This document shows positions 30,603 through 39,110 of a stretch of 40,905 nt of DNA, piece after piece. Position numbers and translations under genes: made by a program. This DNA is from a candidate division LCP-89 bacterium (GTDB lineage: Bacteria > Electryoneota > B3-LCP). Position 1 is the stretch's first letter; every line of letters begins with the position of its first letter. The notes under the pieces were generated by a model. It saw only the letters and a list, made by a program, of their open reading frames with translations. It ran no database searches and had not been told where the DNA came from. Location: positions 1 to 40,905 of the forward strand of contig JALGZU010000004.1 of assembly GCA_025774735.1 (NCBI GenBank), in the 5' to 3' direction.

Positions 30603-32705
30603 ATGAGAACGGTAACAGGTTTTTCGCTGGGTATTCTCCTGTTAGTCTCGTCTGTGATGGCCGAGACACCGGATCCGGTCATGGGAACGGAGCTTTATCT
30701 ACCGCCGTATCCGGTGGCTCCATCCATGCAGCCGCCGAGCAGCTTTCTGGATTATATCGGCGACCCGGAACAGTTCGGGGAGACCTGGTACGACTACCAG
30801 CACAACGGCAGCATGAGCCGGATGCTGGCTTACGGGCCGGACGGCTCGGTGCACTGCTCCTGGATGAAAGGAGTCAACGAGGGGGCATCAGACCGGATCA
30901 TTTTATACAACAAGAGGCTGCCGGGCGGGACCTGGTTGTATGGAGCGGACGGTATACAGGTGAACACCACGATTCGCTGCGGTTACTGCACCCTGGATCT
31001 GGACATGTCCGGCGAACCGGTCATCGCCTATCACGGGTACGATGCCGGGACGACAAACTACATTTTCGTATGGAATTCGACAGGTGAGCATGCCTGCCCC
31101 GGCTATCCCCCCGGCGTTCTGGACATGGCCTGGCCGCATGTCTGCGTGGACACGCGGGACTACATTCACGTGGTCTGCCAGACGAATCCGACGGGCATTA
31201 TCTACTACACTCGCAGCGAAGATGGTGGCTTGAACTGGACCGACTGGGTAGAGGTGGCGAACTGGACGTCCGGAGGCGGGGTTTCACAAACTATCTGTTC
31301 GGACCCGGTTACCGGCAAGGTGGCGATCGGATACTGCCAACCCGCACCATCAACGTATCAAGAGGACGTGTACTATGTCGAGTCGCTGGACGGCGTGAGC
31401 TGGGATTTCGTCAATCCGGTCAACATCACGAATTTCGGCGCCGGAGGCCACCCCATGAGCAGCACTACCCGAGCCTACGCGGATGTCAATCTACTGTATG
31501 ACAACAGCGGCGATCTGCATCTCGTTTACACCTCCGTACCCTACCCCACTTTCGCCGACGGCGGCGGTATGATCTGGTACTGGTCCGAAGCCATAGGACA
31601 CCGGAAGGTAACGGGGACCTTCGAAGAGACGTCCTGGATCGAATTTCACGATCCCGGCAACTGGCAGACGGGAATCGGCACGCCGCATATTTCCATGGGT
31701 GATCTGGGCGTCCTTTACTGCCAGTGGGGACAGTGCACGACTCCCGGAGACGAATCCTCCGGCGGTTATGGAAACTTCGACGTGTATGCCACCTACAGTG
31801 TGGATGGAGGCACGAACTGGATGTCACCGGTCAACGTCACCGATACGGCGACTCCAGGTGCACCTCCGGGCCAATGCTGGAGCGAAGCCTGGGCCAACAT
31901 GGCCAAGATAGCGACGGACAAGCTGCACATCCAGTACGTCTTCGACCTGGATGCGGGCGGAATCCCGCACACAGAAGGGAGTTGGACACTCAATCCGATG
32001 TTCTACCAGGGTGTGCCGGTGGATTCAATCCTGACAAACATGGTCGTAACCGTAGAACCGGACACATTTCCCGTGGTCATCCCGCCTGAGGGCGGCAGCA
32101 TTAACTATACGTTCAGCATTGAGAACCAGGGCGATTATGTAGTTCATTTCGATGGCTGGATCGATGTGGAGCTGCCCAACAGCTCCATCTATGAAATTCT
32201 TCTGCGACCCGGCATTACGATGAATCCAGGCATGATGATCGCACGCAGCATGACACAGTTCGTGCCCGGCGCCGCTCCGGCGGGCGACTACAGCTTCATG
32301 ATTCACGTCGGCGATTACGGCTGGAACATCTGGGGTGAAAACTCTTTCGGCTTCACGAAGCTCGGTATGGACGCTTCTGGAAGCAGCACCTGGGCATGTA
32401 CCGGTTGGGAGGAAATGGCGGGATTCACGTATAACCAGCCTGAAACGTACTTATTAACTTCCTGCTACCCGAATCCGTTTAATCCGGTGACTACGATTAG
32501 ATTTGAATTGCCAGCTGTGGATTTCGTACATCTGACGATTTTCGACGTATCCGGGCGTTTGGTCACCGAACTGATTAACGGCTGGCGGGATCCGGGTGTG
32601 CACGAAGTCACCTTCGACGCTTCGACTCTGACTTCCGGGATCTACCTGTACCGCCTGGAGGCGGGGCCGTACACAGCCAGCGGGAAGATGTTGTTGATGA
32701 AATAG
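30603..32705 (+). CDS. Secreted Asp-box (BNR) beta-propeller protein with C-terminal sorting domain
   Basis: 700 aa from ATG 30603 (AGGAGA site 8 nt upstream), with a signal peptide (VTGFSLGILLLVSSVMA). Asp-box motifs of the S-x-D-x-G-x-x-W kind occur in SEDGGLNWTDW, SLDGVSWDF and SVDGGTNWMSP, in a region (about 40-460) rich in aromatic beta-strands. This is typical of sialidase-like or exo-beta-propeller folds. The catalytic Arg triad of sialidases is not evident, so an enzyme call is not justified. Residues about 490-610 are the module shared with its two neighbours, and the end is the YPNPFNPVTTIRFELP sorting domain closing in SGKMLLMK. Probably cell-surface or secreted. Confidence 0.8.
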   Translation: MRTVTGFSLGILLLVSSVMAETPDPVMGTELYLPPYPVAPSMQPPSSFLDYIGDPEQFGETWYDYQHNGSMSRMLAYGPDGSVHCSWMKGVNEGASDRIILYNKRLPGGTWLYGADGIQVNTTIRCGYCTLDLDMSGEPVIAYHGYDAGTTNYIFVWNSTGEHACPGYPPGVLDMAWPHVCVDTRDYIHVVCQTNPTGIIYYTRSEDGGLNWTDWVEVANWTSGGGVSQTICSDPVTGKVAIGYCQPAPSTYQEDVYYVESLDGVSWDFVNPVNITNFGAGGHPMSSTTRAYADVNLLYDNSGDLHLVYTSVPYPTFADGGGMIWYWSEAIGHRKVTGTFEETSWIEFHDPGNWQTGIGTPHISMGDLGVLYCQWGQCTTPGDESSGGYGNFDVYATYSVDGGTNWMSPVNVTDTATPGAPPGQCWSEAWANMAKIATDKLHIQYVFDLDAGGIPHTEGSWTLNPMFYQGVPVDSILTNMVVTVEPDTFPVVIPPEGGSINYTFSIENQGDYVVHFDGWIDVELPNSSIYEILLRPGITMNPGMMIARSMTQFVPGAAPAGDYSFMIHVGDYGWNIWGENSFGFTKLGMDASGSSTWACTGWEEMAGFTYNQPETYLLTSCYPNPFNPVTTIRFELPAVDFVHLTIFDVSGRLVTELINGWRDPGVHEVTFDASTLTSGIYLYRLEAGPYTASGKMLLMK

Positions 32706-32740
32706 ACGAAGAAATTTCGAGATCAACCGCATTCAGTCAG

Positions 32741-32766
32741 GAGGGGCGATCATGATTTCGCCCCTC
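32741..32766 (+). terminator. Terminator hairpin after the beta-propeller gene
   Basis: GAGGGGCGA (32741-32749) pairs with TCGCCCCTC (32758-32766) around an 8-base loop. The following stretch is T-rich but not a clean T tract. Confidence 0.65.
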
Positions 32767-32806
32767 TCATTCATTTAAAGAAAATTTTCCAATTTCATTC
32801 AGAGTA

Positions 32807-32835
32807 TTGACTTTTCTAAGAAAGTTTAGTATATT
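32807..32835 (+). promoter_or_regulatory. Sigma70-type promoter for the beta-helix protein gene
   Basis: TTGACT (32807-32812), 17-bp spacer, TATATT (32830-32835), about 48 bp ahead of ATG 32884. Confidence 0.65.
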
Positions 32836-32883
32836 ATGCAAAAGGTAGATGCCTCACGAAAATGAAAAGCCACGAGGAAGAAG

Positions 32884-34191
32884 ATGAGGATGATTAAAAC
32901 TTCTTCGATTTTGTTATTATTGTGGATCCTGATCATTTCCATTGTTTCAGCCCAACCGATCGTGGAAATCTTCGGTGATAATTCCAATTATTTTACTAAC
33001 AACGGTGGAAGTAGGGGCAATATCTTTTATATTGACAGCACCGTAGCATTGTATGAACACCGGTTGTATTTTGACCTGCCTGCTGCGATGCCAATTTGCT
33101 TTTTTGTATATCAGTGCCGCGATAACCACTTTATTACAGGTGAATATTTCCTGGTCGATTCGATAACCTACAATGCTGAGCCCGGTATTAGATGGTACAC
33201 ATCAGGCATTCGGAACTGTATACTTAAGTCTGGACAATACTATTACCTGGGCGCCACCTGGCCCGGGACTGTAACATATTTTCGTGGGGAAACTGATCCT
33301 CCTATCTATTGCAGCTTCGGCAGTCTGGAAACTGGAATTCCAGGTTCTTTGGTTCAATTTCCACCTCAACAGATCATTGGAAACTCCATTTCAAACAGCT
33401 TTCCCTACTATCAAACCATCGTGACCAGTCATGCAGCGCCGCGGAATTCACCGGGAGCCCCGTCAGACTTCACAGTTTCACACCATGATGAAGAGCTTCG
33501 CGCTTCTCTGTCCTGGATCAATCCCAGCCAGACGGTTGGGTCTGATCCACTAACTCAGCTTTCCGGCGTTAACGTTTACCGAAACGATTCTTTAATCGTC
33601 GACCTGACAGACTTACAGATCGGTCAACCCTATAACTTTGACGACGTTACCATTTCCCTGCCGGCCATGTATCTGTATGAACTGCTTCCGTATAACGGTG
33701 AAGGGGAAGGACTGTCCGTATACGATTCATCCTGGATAGGACTGGACACTCCGGGCGCACCGTTGAACGTCACCACCGAACCTGACACCAATCACCTGCT
33801 GGAGTGCACGATCACATGGTGCGATCCGATTGAAAGCGGGCACGGTGGGTACTGGCCCGCGGGTTCCTGGACCGGGCAGAGAATCTATCGCGACAGCGCC
33901 CTGATCGCCGACCTGACGGGGACCAACCACCAATATATCGATCACCCGCCGGTTGGTGGATACTATTCATTTTACGTCTCCTACTATAATAGTTCCGGTG
34001 AGGGGCCGCTAGCCCCATCTGAACCGAATACGGTTTATGTGGGGTTGGGTCTGGAAGGCAGTTTTGATGTGGGTGGGGGAAGCAACGACTGGTCCACAAT
34101 CGCTGATGCTATTGATTCGCTCAACAGCATCGGAATGAGCGGCCCCGTCATGCTCAATGTCTACACGGGCTGGGACCGGATATTACTTTAA
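32884..34191 (+). CDS. Secreted FN3/beta-helix protein, N-terminal part of a frameshifted gene
   Basis: 435 aa with a signal peptide (SSILLLLWILIISIVSAQ). Two fibronectin-III-like domains lie at about 195-290 (APSDFTVSHHDEELRASLSW) and 292-390 (GAPLNVTTEPDTNHLLECTI). At about 395-425 starts a module typical of secreted beta-helix proteins in FCB bacteria (FDVGGGSNDWSTIADAIDSL, SGPVMLNVYTG). There the frame breaks: it ends WDRILL and stop. The -1 frame continues with GPDITLTVQNAPGEHPVVTN, the expected continuation, into the following 481-aa frame. This is therefore the front half of one gene of about 949 codons. ATG 32884 has a GAGGAAG site. Confidence 0.75.
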   Translation: MRMIKTSSILLLLWILIISIVSAQPIVEIFGDNSNYFTNNGGSRGNIFYIDSTVALYEHRLYFDLPAAMPICFFVYQCRDNHFITGEYFLVDSITYNAEPGIRWYTSGIRNCILKSGQYYYLGATWPGTVTYFRGETDPPIYCSFGSLETGIPGSLVQFPPQQIIGNSISNSFPYYQTIVTSHAAPRNSPGAPSDFTVSHHDEELRASLSWINPSQTVGSDPLTQLSGVNVYRNDSLIVDLTDLQIGQPYNFDDVTISLPAMYLYELLPYNGEGEGLSVYDSSWIGLDTPGAPLNVTTEPDTNHLLECTITWCDPIESGHGGYWPAGSWTGQRIYRDSALIADLTGTNHQYIDHPPVGGYYSFYVSYYNSSGEGPLAPSEPNTVYVGLGLEGSFDVGGGSNDWSTIADAIDSLNSIGMSGPVMLNVYTGWDRILL

Positions 34192-34286
34192 CCGTTCAAA
34201 ATGCCCCCGGGGAACATCCTGTTGTCACCAATCCGGAAGGACACGGCTTTTTATTAACTTCAGCCCCTTATGTCACCATTAAGGGA

Positions 34287-35732
34287 ATGGAAATCACGAA
34301 CTGCGAGTATGATGCAATCAGACTGGAAAGTGGCGAGAACGATACCTGCTGTCACCACTGCACCATCCAGGGGAATTATCTCCATGAAGTAGCACTGGAC
34401 GATAATTACAACGCCATCGATTTGACCTATATAGCTGACTGTAGAATCGACGGCAATGAAATCGATGGTTCTAACAAGGGAATCGATTATCACTGGGGAA
34501 ACAGAAATCTTTTTGTGAATAATATGCTTTATAATCAAAGAACCAAGGGGATGCTTGTCGGCATCGGAGAAGACGACGAATTTTACTTCAATTCAATTTA
34601 TATGGATTCTACATCTTTAGGCTTCTCTTTTGCCTTTAACTCCGACCGGGGAACAAATCGTATCGTGAAGAACAATGTTTTCTACGACAGAGGCCCTGAC
34701 CCGACTGATATCGCCTATGAGGTCGGCTGGGAACTTGTTACCTACCCCATAATTTCCGATTACAACCTGCTTTATGCGCCCAATGGCACCTTGGTCAGTT
34801 GCGAGGGATATTGGTACACAAGTCTGCCGTTTTTTCAGACGGTTACCGGTTTGGATTTAAACAGCACTAATGAGGACCCCCTTTTCGTGAGCATTACTCC
34901 AGGGACCTACGACCTGCACCTCCAGCCCCAATCGCCGGCTATCGGGCAGGGGATTCCGATCGAGGGGATTATGTACGATATTGACGGTGATCTTCGCGAT
35001 CCGCTTAATCCCTGCATGGGCAGCGATGAAATCACGGTTGCGCCCGGTCTGGAGATAACTCTTTCACCGATCGGTACGCCGATACAGATTCCAGCCGGTG
35101 GAGGCACTTTTGAATTTAACATAGAGGTGACCAATATCGGCGCAGTTGGCATCCAGGCGGATGTCTGGTGCGATGTAACACTGCCTGACACCGCACAATA
35201 CGGGCCGGTGCTCGGGCCAATGAATATACTTTTCGCCGCGGGCTTTATTGGTAACCGGGATCGAGCTCAGTCAGTCCCGGGAGGAGCGCCGTCAGGAAGC
35301 TACACCTATAATGGCTATGTTGGTATTTACCCGGATAGCATTATAGATCAGGACAGCTTTAGCTTTGAAAAGCTTTCTATTGGCGATGAAAATTTAGTGG
35401 AGAGCTGGAAAAACACCGGCGAGCCGTTCAACGAGTGGATATTCCCACAAAGCAAAACGATCTTCCCTGAGGTTTATTCGCTGGAACAGAATTACCCGAA
35501 TCCTTTTAATCCTATCACTACTATAAGCTTCACATTGCCGAAATTATCATATGTAGAGCTTGATCTGTACAATGTTACCGGCCGTAAAGTAGCAAGACTT
35601 GTGGACGGCTGGCGGGATGCTGGAGTGCATGAGGTGACGTTTGACGGTTCCAGTCTATCATCCGGCATTTACGTGTACCGGCTGAAGGCGGGGGAGTTTA
35701 TGGCCAGTGGGAAGATGGTTTTGATGAAGTAA
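34287..35732 (+). CDS. Right-handed beta-helix protein with C-terminal sorting domain, C-terminal part of the frameshifted gene
   Basis: 481 codons from the first ATG, but the frame is open from 34116 and reads GHGFLLTSAPYVTIKGMEIT across that ATG, so 34287 is not a true start and it lacks a ribosome site. Residues about 1-170 are parallel beta-helix repeats (CTIQGNYLHEVALDDNYNAI, CRIDGNEIDGSNKG, NRIVKNNVFYD), the NosD/pectate-lyase-like fold. A closing segment follows (SPAIGQGIPIEGIMYDIDGD), typical of beta-helix surface proteins. The shared pre-sorting module (IQIPAGGGTFEFNIEVTN) and the YPNPFNPITTISFTLP sorting domain ending SGKMVLMK complete it. As part of the intact gene it would be a secreted or surface protein. 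Confidence 0.75.
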   Translation: MEITNCEYDAIRLESGENDTCCHHCTIQGNYLHEVALDDNYNAIDLTYIADCRIDGNEIDGSNKGIDYHWGNRNLFVNNMLYNQRTKGMLVGIGEDDEFYFNSIYMDSTSLGFSFAFNSDRGTNRIVKNNVFYDRGPDPTDIAYEVGWELVTYPIISDYNLLYAPNGTLVSCEGYWYTSLPFFQTVTGLDLNSTNEDPLFVSITPGTYDLHLQPQSPAIGQGIPIEGIMYDIDGDLRDPLNPCMGSDEITVAPGLEITLSPIGTPIQIPAGGGTFEFNIEVTNIGAVGIQADVWCDVTLPDTAQYGPVLGPMNILFAAGFIGNRDRAQSVPGGAPSGSYTYNGYVGIYPDSIIDQDSFSFEKLSIGDENLVESWKNTGEPFNEWIFPQSKTIFPEVYSLEQNYPNPFNPITTISFTLPKLSYVELDLYNVTGRKVARLVDGWRDAGVHEVTFDGSSLSSGIYVYRLKAGEFMASGKMVLMK

Positions 35733-35744
35733 CAGTGAAAATAC

Positions 35745-35825
35745 GTCGGGGTCAGGCCCCGAAGAGGGGCTTCGCTCGACGACCCCTACTACGGAGGGAA
35801 TAGGGCGTGGAAATCCCGCCCCTAC
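35745..35825. repeat. Dispersed palindromic repeat, copy 2
   Basis: The same element as 30211-30270: GTCGGGGTCAG at one end, CTACTACGGAGGGAAT in the middle and CCCGCCCCTACA at the other. An extra ~25-bp GC-rich hairpin (GCCCCGAAGAGGGGC) is inserted after GTCGGGGTCAG. Both copies lie at the same distance behind a sorting-domain gene. Confidence 0.75.
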
Positions 35826-35831
35826 ACGATA

Positions 35832-35868
35832 AAAGGACATCCCAACCAGTCGGGATGCCCTTTTTATT
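35832..35868. terminator. Bidirectional terminator between the beta-helix gene and pncB
   Basis: AAAGGACATCCC pairs with GGGATGCCCTTT (one mismatch) around an 8-base loop, with A-rich sequence on the left and TTTTTATTT on the right. It can serve the plus-strand gene and the convergent pncB operon. Confidence 0.8.
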
Positions 35869-35902
35869 TGAGGTATTGAGGAGTATTTTAATACGGATTT
35901 GG

Positions 35903-37408
35903 CTAATCAGAATTCCGGTTATTCTCCTGTGTGCGGCGGATAATATTCTCCTTGAATTTCGCCAGGCGCGGGGACAGGAGCACGGGGTAGATTTCAGGGT
36001 TGCGCAGGCGTTTGAGCTCTTCGGGCAGTGCGTTGACCTGAAGCTGAGCCCGTTGACGGACGTCCATCAGGGATTCGGGAGGAAGAAGGCGCTTACCCTT
36101 CCTGATGAACAATTTCGCCAATTCCCGGCTATCGGCTATATCGTGAAAGCGTTGGGTACGGTGAAAACGCTGCCGATCCAGTCCTATCACATCCGTGTCG
36201 TGAGGGCTCTTCTCATTATGAAGATAGAGCACATCACCGAGGGGATCACCGTTCTCGTTGAAATAGCGCATGGCACGCTTGACACCCGGATCGGTGGTCT
36301 TCTCGGGATTCGAAGAGAGCTTGAGGCGAGGCTCCCATTTTTTGTCGTGTTTTACGGCGCAGAGTTTATATACACCGGACAGAGCCGGGGCATCTCTGCA
36401 GGTAATCAGATGCGTCCCCACTCCCCAGCTATTGATTCGGGCACCCTGACGTTTCAAGTCGGCGATCAGATCTTCATCGAGTTCGTTGGAAGCGACGATA
36501 AGGGGATCTTCGAATCCGGCTTTGGTGATCATGTCATAAGCCGCTTTTGAGAGCCGCGCCAGATCGCCAGAATCGAGACGAATCGCCGCCCTCGGTGACT
36601 TTCCCTGATCTCTCAGCTCCTTAAAAATCTGAATGGCGTTGGGGATGCCACTTTCCAGAGTATCGTAGGTATCAACCAGAAGGATGGGATGATCAGGATA
36701 TATCTTCACGTACGCACTGAATGCTTCGAGTTCGGAGCCAAAACTCATCACCCAGCTGTGCGCCAGAGTTCCGCTCACCGGAATACCGAAGTGTTTGCCA
36801 GCGAGGACGTTCGACGTCCCTGCGCAGCCACCGATGTAGGCCGCCCGTGAACCGGCCAATCCGCCATCAGGCCCCTGCGCCCTTCGCAGACCGAATTCGA
36901 TTACCGGATCTTCCTCAGCCACCTGGCAGATGCGCGCCGCCTTCGTCGCCACGAGGGTGGGGTAATTCATGGCGTTCAGCAGAAAGGTCTCCATGAGCTG
37001 CGCCTGGAACAGAGGACCTTCCACGCGGATGATCGGCTCAAATGGAAAGACGACAGAGCCTTCGGGGATTGCCCAGATGTCGCAGGTTAACTGGAAGGAT
37101 CGCAATGATTCAAGAAAAGCTTTGTCGAAAATGCCAGTGGATTGGAGGTAAGAGATATCTTCGTTTTCGAAGTGCAGGTTCTCACAGTAGCTGAGAAACG
37201 CTTCCAGGCCGGCCAGGACGGCGAAACCGTTGTGGGGTGGGAGATTGCGGAAGAAGTATTCGAAGCAGGCTTTTACTGCTCCGAGACCGCTGCGTTGATA
37301 CCCCCCCATCATGGTGAGCTCATACCAGTCCGTGAGCAGGGCTAAATCCTTGCGTTGAACCCAATTTGACTGGCAGGATTCGTCTTTCCGGTGGACATCT
37401 TCGTCCAT
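35903..37408 (-). CDS. pncB: Nicotinate phosphoribosyltransferase
   Basis: 501 aa. Motifs of the family are clear: ALLTDWYELTMMGGYQRSGL at the N-terminus, FEYFFRNLPPHNGFAVLAGL, the loop GTLAHSWVMSFGSELEAF with the catalytic His, LLVDTYDTLESG and the phosphoribosyl-binding AIRLDSGDLARLSK. The enzyme makes nicotinate mononucleotide from nicotinate and PRPP with ATP hydrolysis. It lies 31 bp after the nicotinamidase gene, so the two form a nicotinamide to NaMN salvage route. ATG 37408 is used; ATG 37398 is out of frame. A C-terminal ~60-residue tail (RRTQENNRNSD end) is charged. Confidence 0.93.
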   Translation of the reverse strand: MDEDVHRKDESCQSNWVQRKDLALLTDWYELTMMGGYQRSGLGAVKACFEYFFRNLPPHNGFAVLAGLEAFLSYCENLHFENEDISYLQSTGIFDKAFLESLRSFQLTCDIWAIPEGSVVFPFEPIIRVEGPLFQAQLMETFLLNAMNYPTLVATKAARICQVAEEDPVIEFGLRRAQGPDGGLAGSRAAYIGGCAGTSNVLAGKHFGIPVSGTLAHSWVMSFGSELEAFSAYVKIYPDHPILLVDTYDTLESGIPNAIQIFKELRDQGKSPRAAIRLDSGDLARLSKAAYDMITKAGFEDPLIVASNELDEDLIADLKRQGARINSWGVGTHLITCRDAPALSGVYKLCAVKHDKKWEPRLKLSSNPEKTTDPGVKRAMRYFNENGDPLGDVLYLHNEKSPHDTDVIGLDRQRFHRTQRFHDIADSRELAKLFIRKGKRLLPPESLMDVRQRAQLQVNALPEELKRLRNPEIYPVLLSPRLAKFKENIIRRTQENNRNSD

Positions 37409-37439
37409 CTTTTTATCCGGTTAAGGTGTACACTACAAA

Positions 37440-38027
37440 TTACGTTGACAAATCGAAAGATGATAGGATCAAAACTCTTTTGTTTCGCATTTCATCCAAT
37501 GCCGCGACTGCGCTGCCCGGCGGCACGTCAACCCCCCTGACTGCATCCTCGAGAACGACTGTTCTGAATCCTGCAGAGAGGGCATCGAGGGCTGTGCTTT
37601 TGACGCAATAATCTGTCGCCAGACCAGCGATGAAGATCCGAGTCACGCCCCACTCCTGGAGTTCCAGTTTTAAATTGGTGCCCTGGAAACCGCTGTAGGC
37701 TTCCATTTCCGGGTCGGTCCCTTTGCTCACGATAACTGCATGATCCGGAATCTGCAGATCGGGATGGAATCGGGCGCCCGACGTCCCGGCGACGCAGTGT
37801 GGCGGCCAGGATCTATCGATGAATTCAGGTTGCGTGGTGAAGCTTAGATGATCCGCCGGATGCCAATCACGGGTGGACACAACATGGTCGAACCAGGGGA
37901 TCAGCCTGTTGATGATGGGGATAATCCGATCACCCTCATTCACGCCCAAAGCACCACCGGGACAGAAATCGTTCTGCACATCCACAACGATCAGTGCGTC
38001 ACGTTTCCGGTCGACTTTAAGCATCAT
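37440..38027 (-). CDS. pncA: Nicotinamidase, isochorismatase family
   Basis: 195 aa. The start ATG 38027 overlaps the upstream stop as ATGA and has GAGGCGAA ahead. Family motifs: ALIVVDVQNDFCPGGALGV with the catalytic Asp, STRDWHPADH with the metal-binding Asp and two His, SKGTDP with the catalytic Lys, and GLATDYCVKSTALDA with the nucleophilic Cys. The enzyme hydrolyses nicotinamide to nicotinate, the substrate of the next gene's product. Gene order and coupling make the NAD salvage role firm. Confidence 0.93.
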   Translation of the reverse strand: MMLKVDRKRDALIVVDVQNDFCPGGALGVNEGDRIIPIINRLIPWFDHVVSTRDWHPADHLSFTTQPEFIDRSWPPHCVAGTSGARFHPDLQIPDHAVIVSKGTDPEMEAYSGFQGTNLKLELQEWGVTRIFIAGLATDYCVKSTALDALSAGFRTVVLEDAVRGVDVPPGSAVAALDEMRNKRVLILSSFDLST

Positions 38028-38389
38028 TTCGCCTCTTCTCCCCCATCGACCTTCGCCTCGTCCCAGAACTGGAGAGCCCGGCGCAGATGCGGGATAGTAA
38101 TCGATCCGCCAACGACGAGGGCGATGGCAAGGGCTTCCTCGAGTTCCACGTCGCTGACGCCACTTTTGGAACACTGGATGAGGTGATAATTGATACAATC
38201 ATCACACCTCAGAACGAGCGATGCCACCAATCCCATCAGTTCCTTCACGGACCCAGACAGCGCCCCCGGCCTATATACCTGCGCATCGAGGCTGAAGAAT
38301 CTCTTGACCGGCTGTCCACCATACTTCGTCACAATCCGGTTCAGCCGCTCCCTTTCTTCTTCAAAGTTATTGATTGAGTCACCGGGCAT
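38024..38389 (-). CDS. Carboxymuconolactone decarboxylase/AhpD-family protein
   Basis: 121 aa. The start is ATG 38389 because AAGGAG lies 6 nt upstream; the longer frame to 38452 overlaps the methyltransferase gene and has no such site. The AhpD-type redox motif is LRCDDCINYHLIQCSKSGVS (CxxC followed by His), within a helical CMD fold. Proteins with CxxC and His act as alkylhydroperoxidase-like thiol reductants; this one's partner is unknown. It overlaps pncA by 4 bp, so it is translated together with the NAD salvage genes. Confidence 0.85.
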   Translation of the reverse strand: MPGDSINNFEEERERLNRIVTKYGGQPVKRFFSLDAQVYRPGALSGSVKELMGLVASLVLRCDDCINYHLIQCSKSGVSDVELEEALAIALVVGGSITIPHLRRALQFWDEAKVDGGEEAK

Positions 38390-38414
38390 CGAATTCTCCT
38401 TACCAATCAAGTTT

Positions 38415-39098
38415 TCAGGGTACAACAATTTCACAAAACAGGCTCGAGCCATCCACTTCGGTAATGACCAGTTGCACGAAGAAACGGGACGCCAGGCTGA
38501 TGAAGTCTTCCTCTGAAAAGGTGGTGGCTCTAAAACCGTCCCTGCAGACGATCACGCCATTTCCCGTGGCATCCGGATCGATCTCACCCAGCAGCCCTTC
38601 TTTCGCCTGTTGCGCGAACCACTCCAGCCGATGCGGCCAGAAACGCTCGGAATAGCTGGAGAAGATCACGCGTCCACCGGATTTCGTCACGCGCAGGCAC
38701 TCCTGGAACAGTGCAGCCGGATCGACTTTGAAGGCGGAGAGGCCGTTCTGGAGGCATGCGACCAAATCGAAGGTTCGATCTTTAAAGGCCAGAAGAGCAG
38801 CATCCATCTGCAGCAGGCGACAGTTCCGTTTATCCCGCAGGAAATCCGCTCCCATCGTGAGATTCGCCTGCGATGAATCGATGCCCACGGCGTTCTCGGC
38901 CTCAGCCGACATTCTACTCAGTATCCGTCCATACCCGCATCCAAGTTCGAGCAGGGCATCATCTGGTCGGATTCTGTCCAGAACGTACTGGATCTCCGCT
39001 TCCAGATATTGCTGGACTCGTGGAGAGGCGATCTCATAGCAGCGCCGCAAGTTTTGGGCGGAAAGTTGCTCCGAATAATAGCGGTTAACTTTACTCAT
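38415..39098 (-). CDS. Class I SAM-dependent methyltransferase, substrate unknown
   Basis: 227 aa. SAM-binding motif I is LLELGCGYGRILSRM, followed by the acidic VGIDSSQANL, the FDLVACLQNGLSAF post-motif and motif III LRVTKSGGRVIFSSYS. This is the methyltransferase-11 pattern of small-molecule methylases. ATG 39098 is used; TTG 39101 is one codon upstream. It is the second gene visible in the operon, 12 bp after the VIT/VWA gene. Nothing in the context shows the substrate. Confidence 0.85.
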   Translation of the reverse strand: MSKVNRYYSEQLSAQNLRRCYEIASPRVQQYLEAEIQYVLDRIRPDDALLELGCGYGRILSRMSAEAENAVGIDSSQANLTMGADFLRDKRNCRLLQMDAALLAFKDRTFDLVACLQNGLSAFKVDPAALFQECLRVTKSGGRVIFSSYSERFWPHRLEWFAQQAKEGLLGEIDPDATGNGVIVCRDGFRATTFSEEDFISLASRFFVQLVITEVDGSSLFCEIVVP

Positions 39099-39110
39099 CA
39101 ATGACCGCTT

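Noticed and set aside
34116..34191. Programmed -1 frameshifting in the beta-helix gene
   Set aside because: No X-XXY-YYZ slippery heptamer is present in the overlap, and no strong hairpin follows; a plain indel explains it better.
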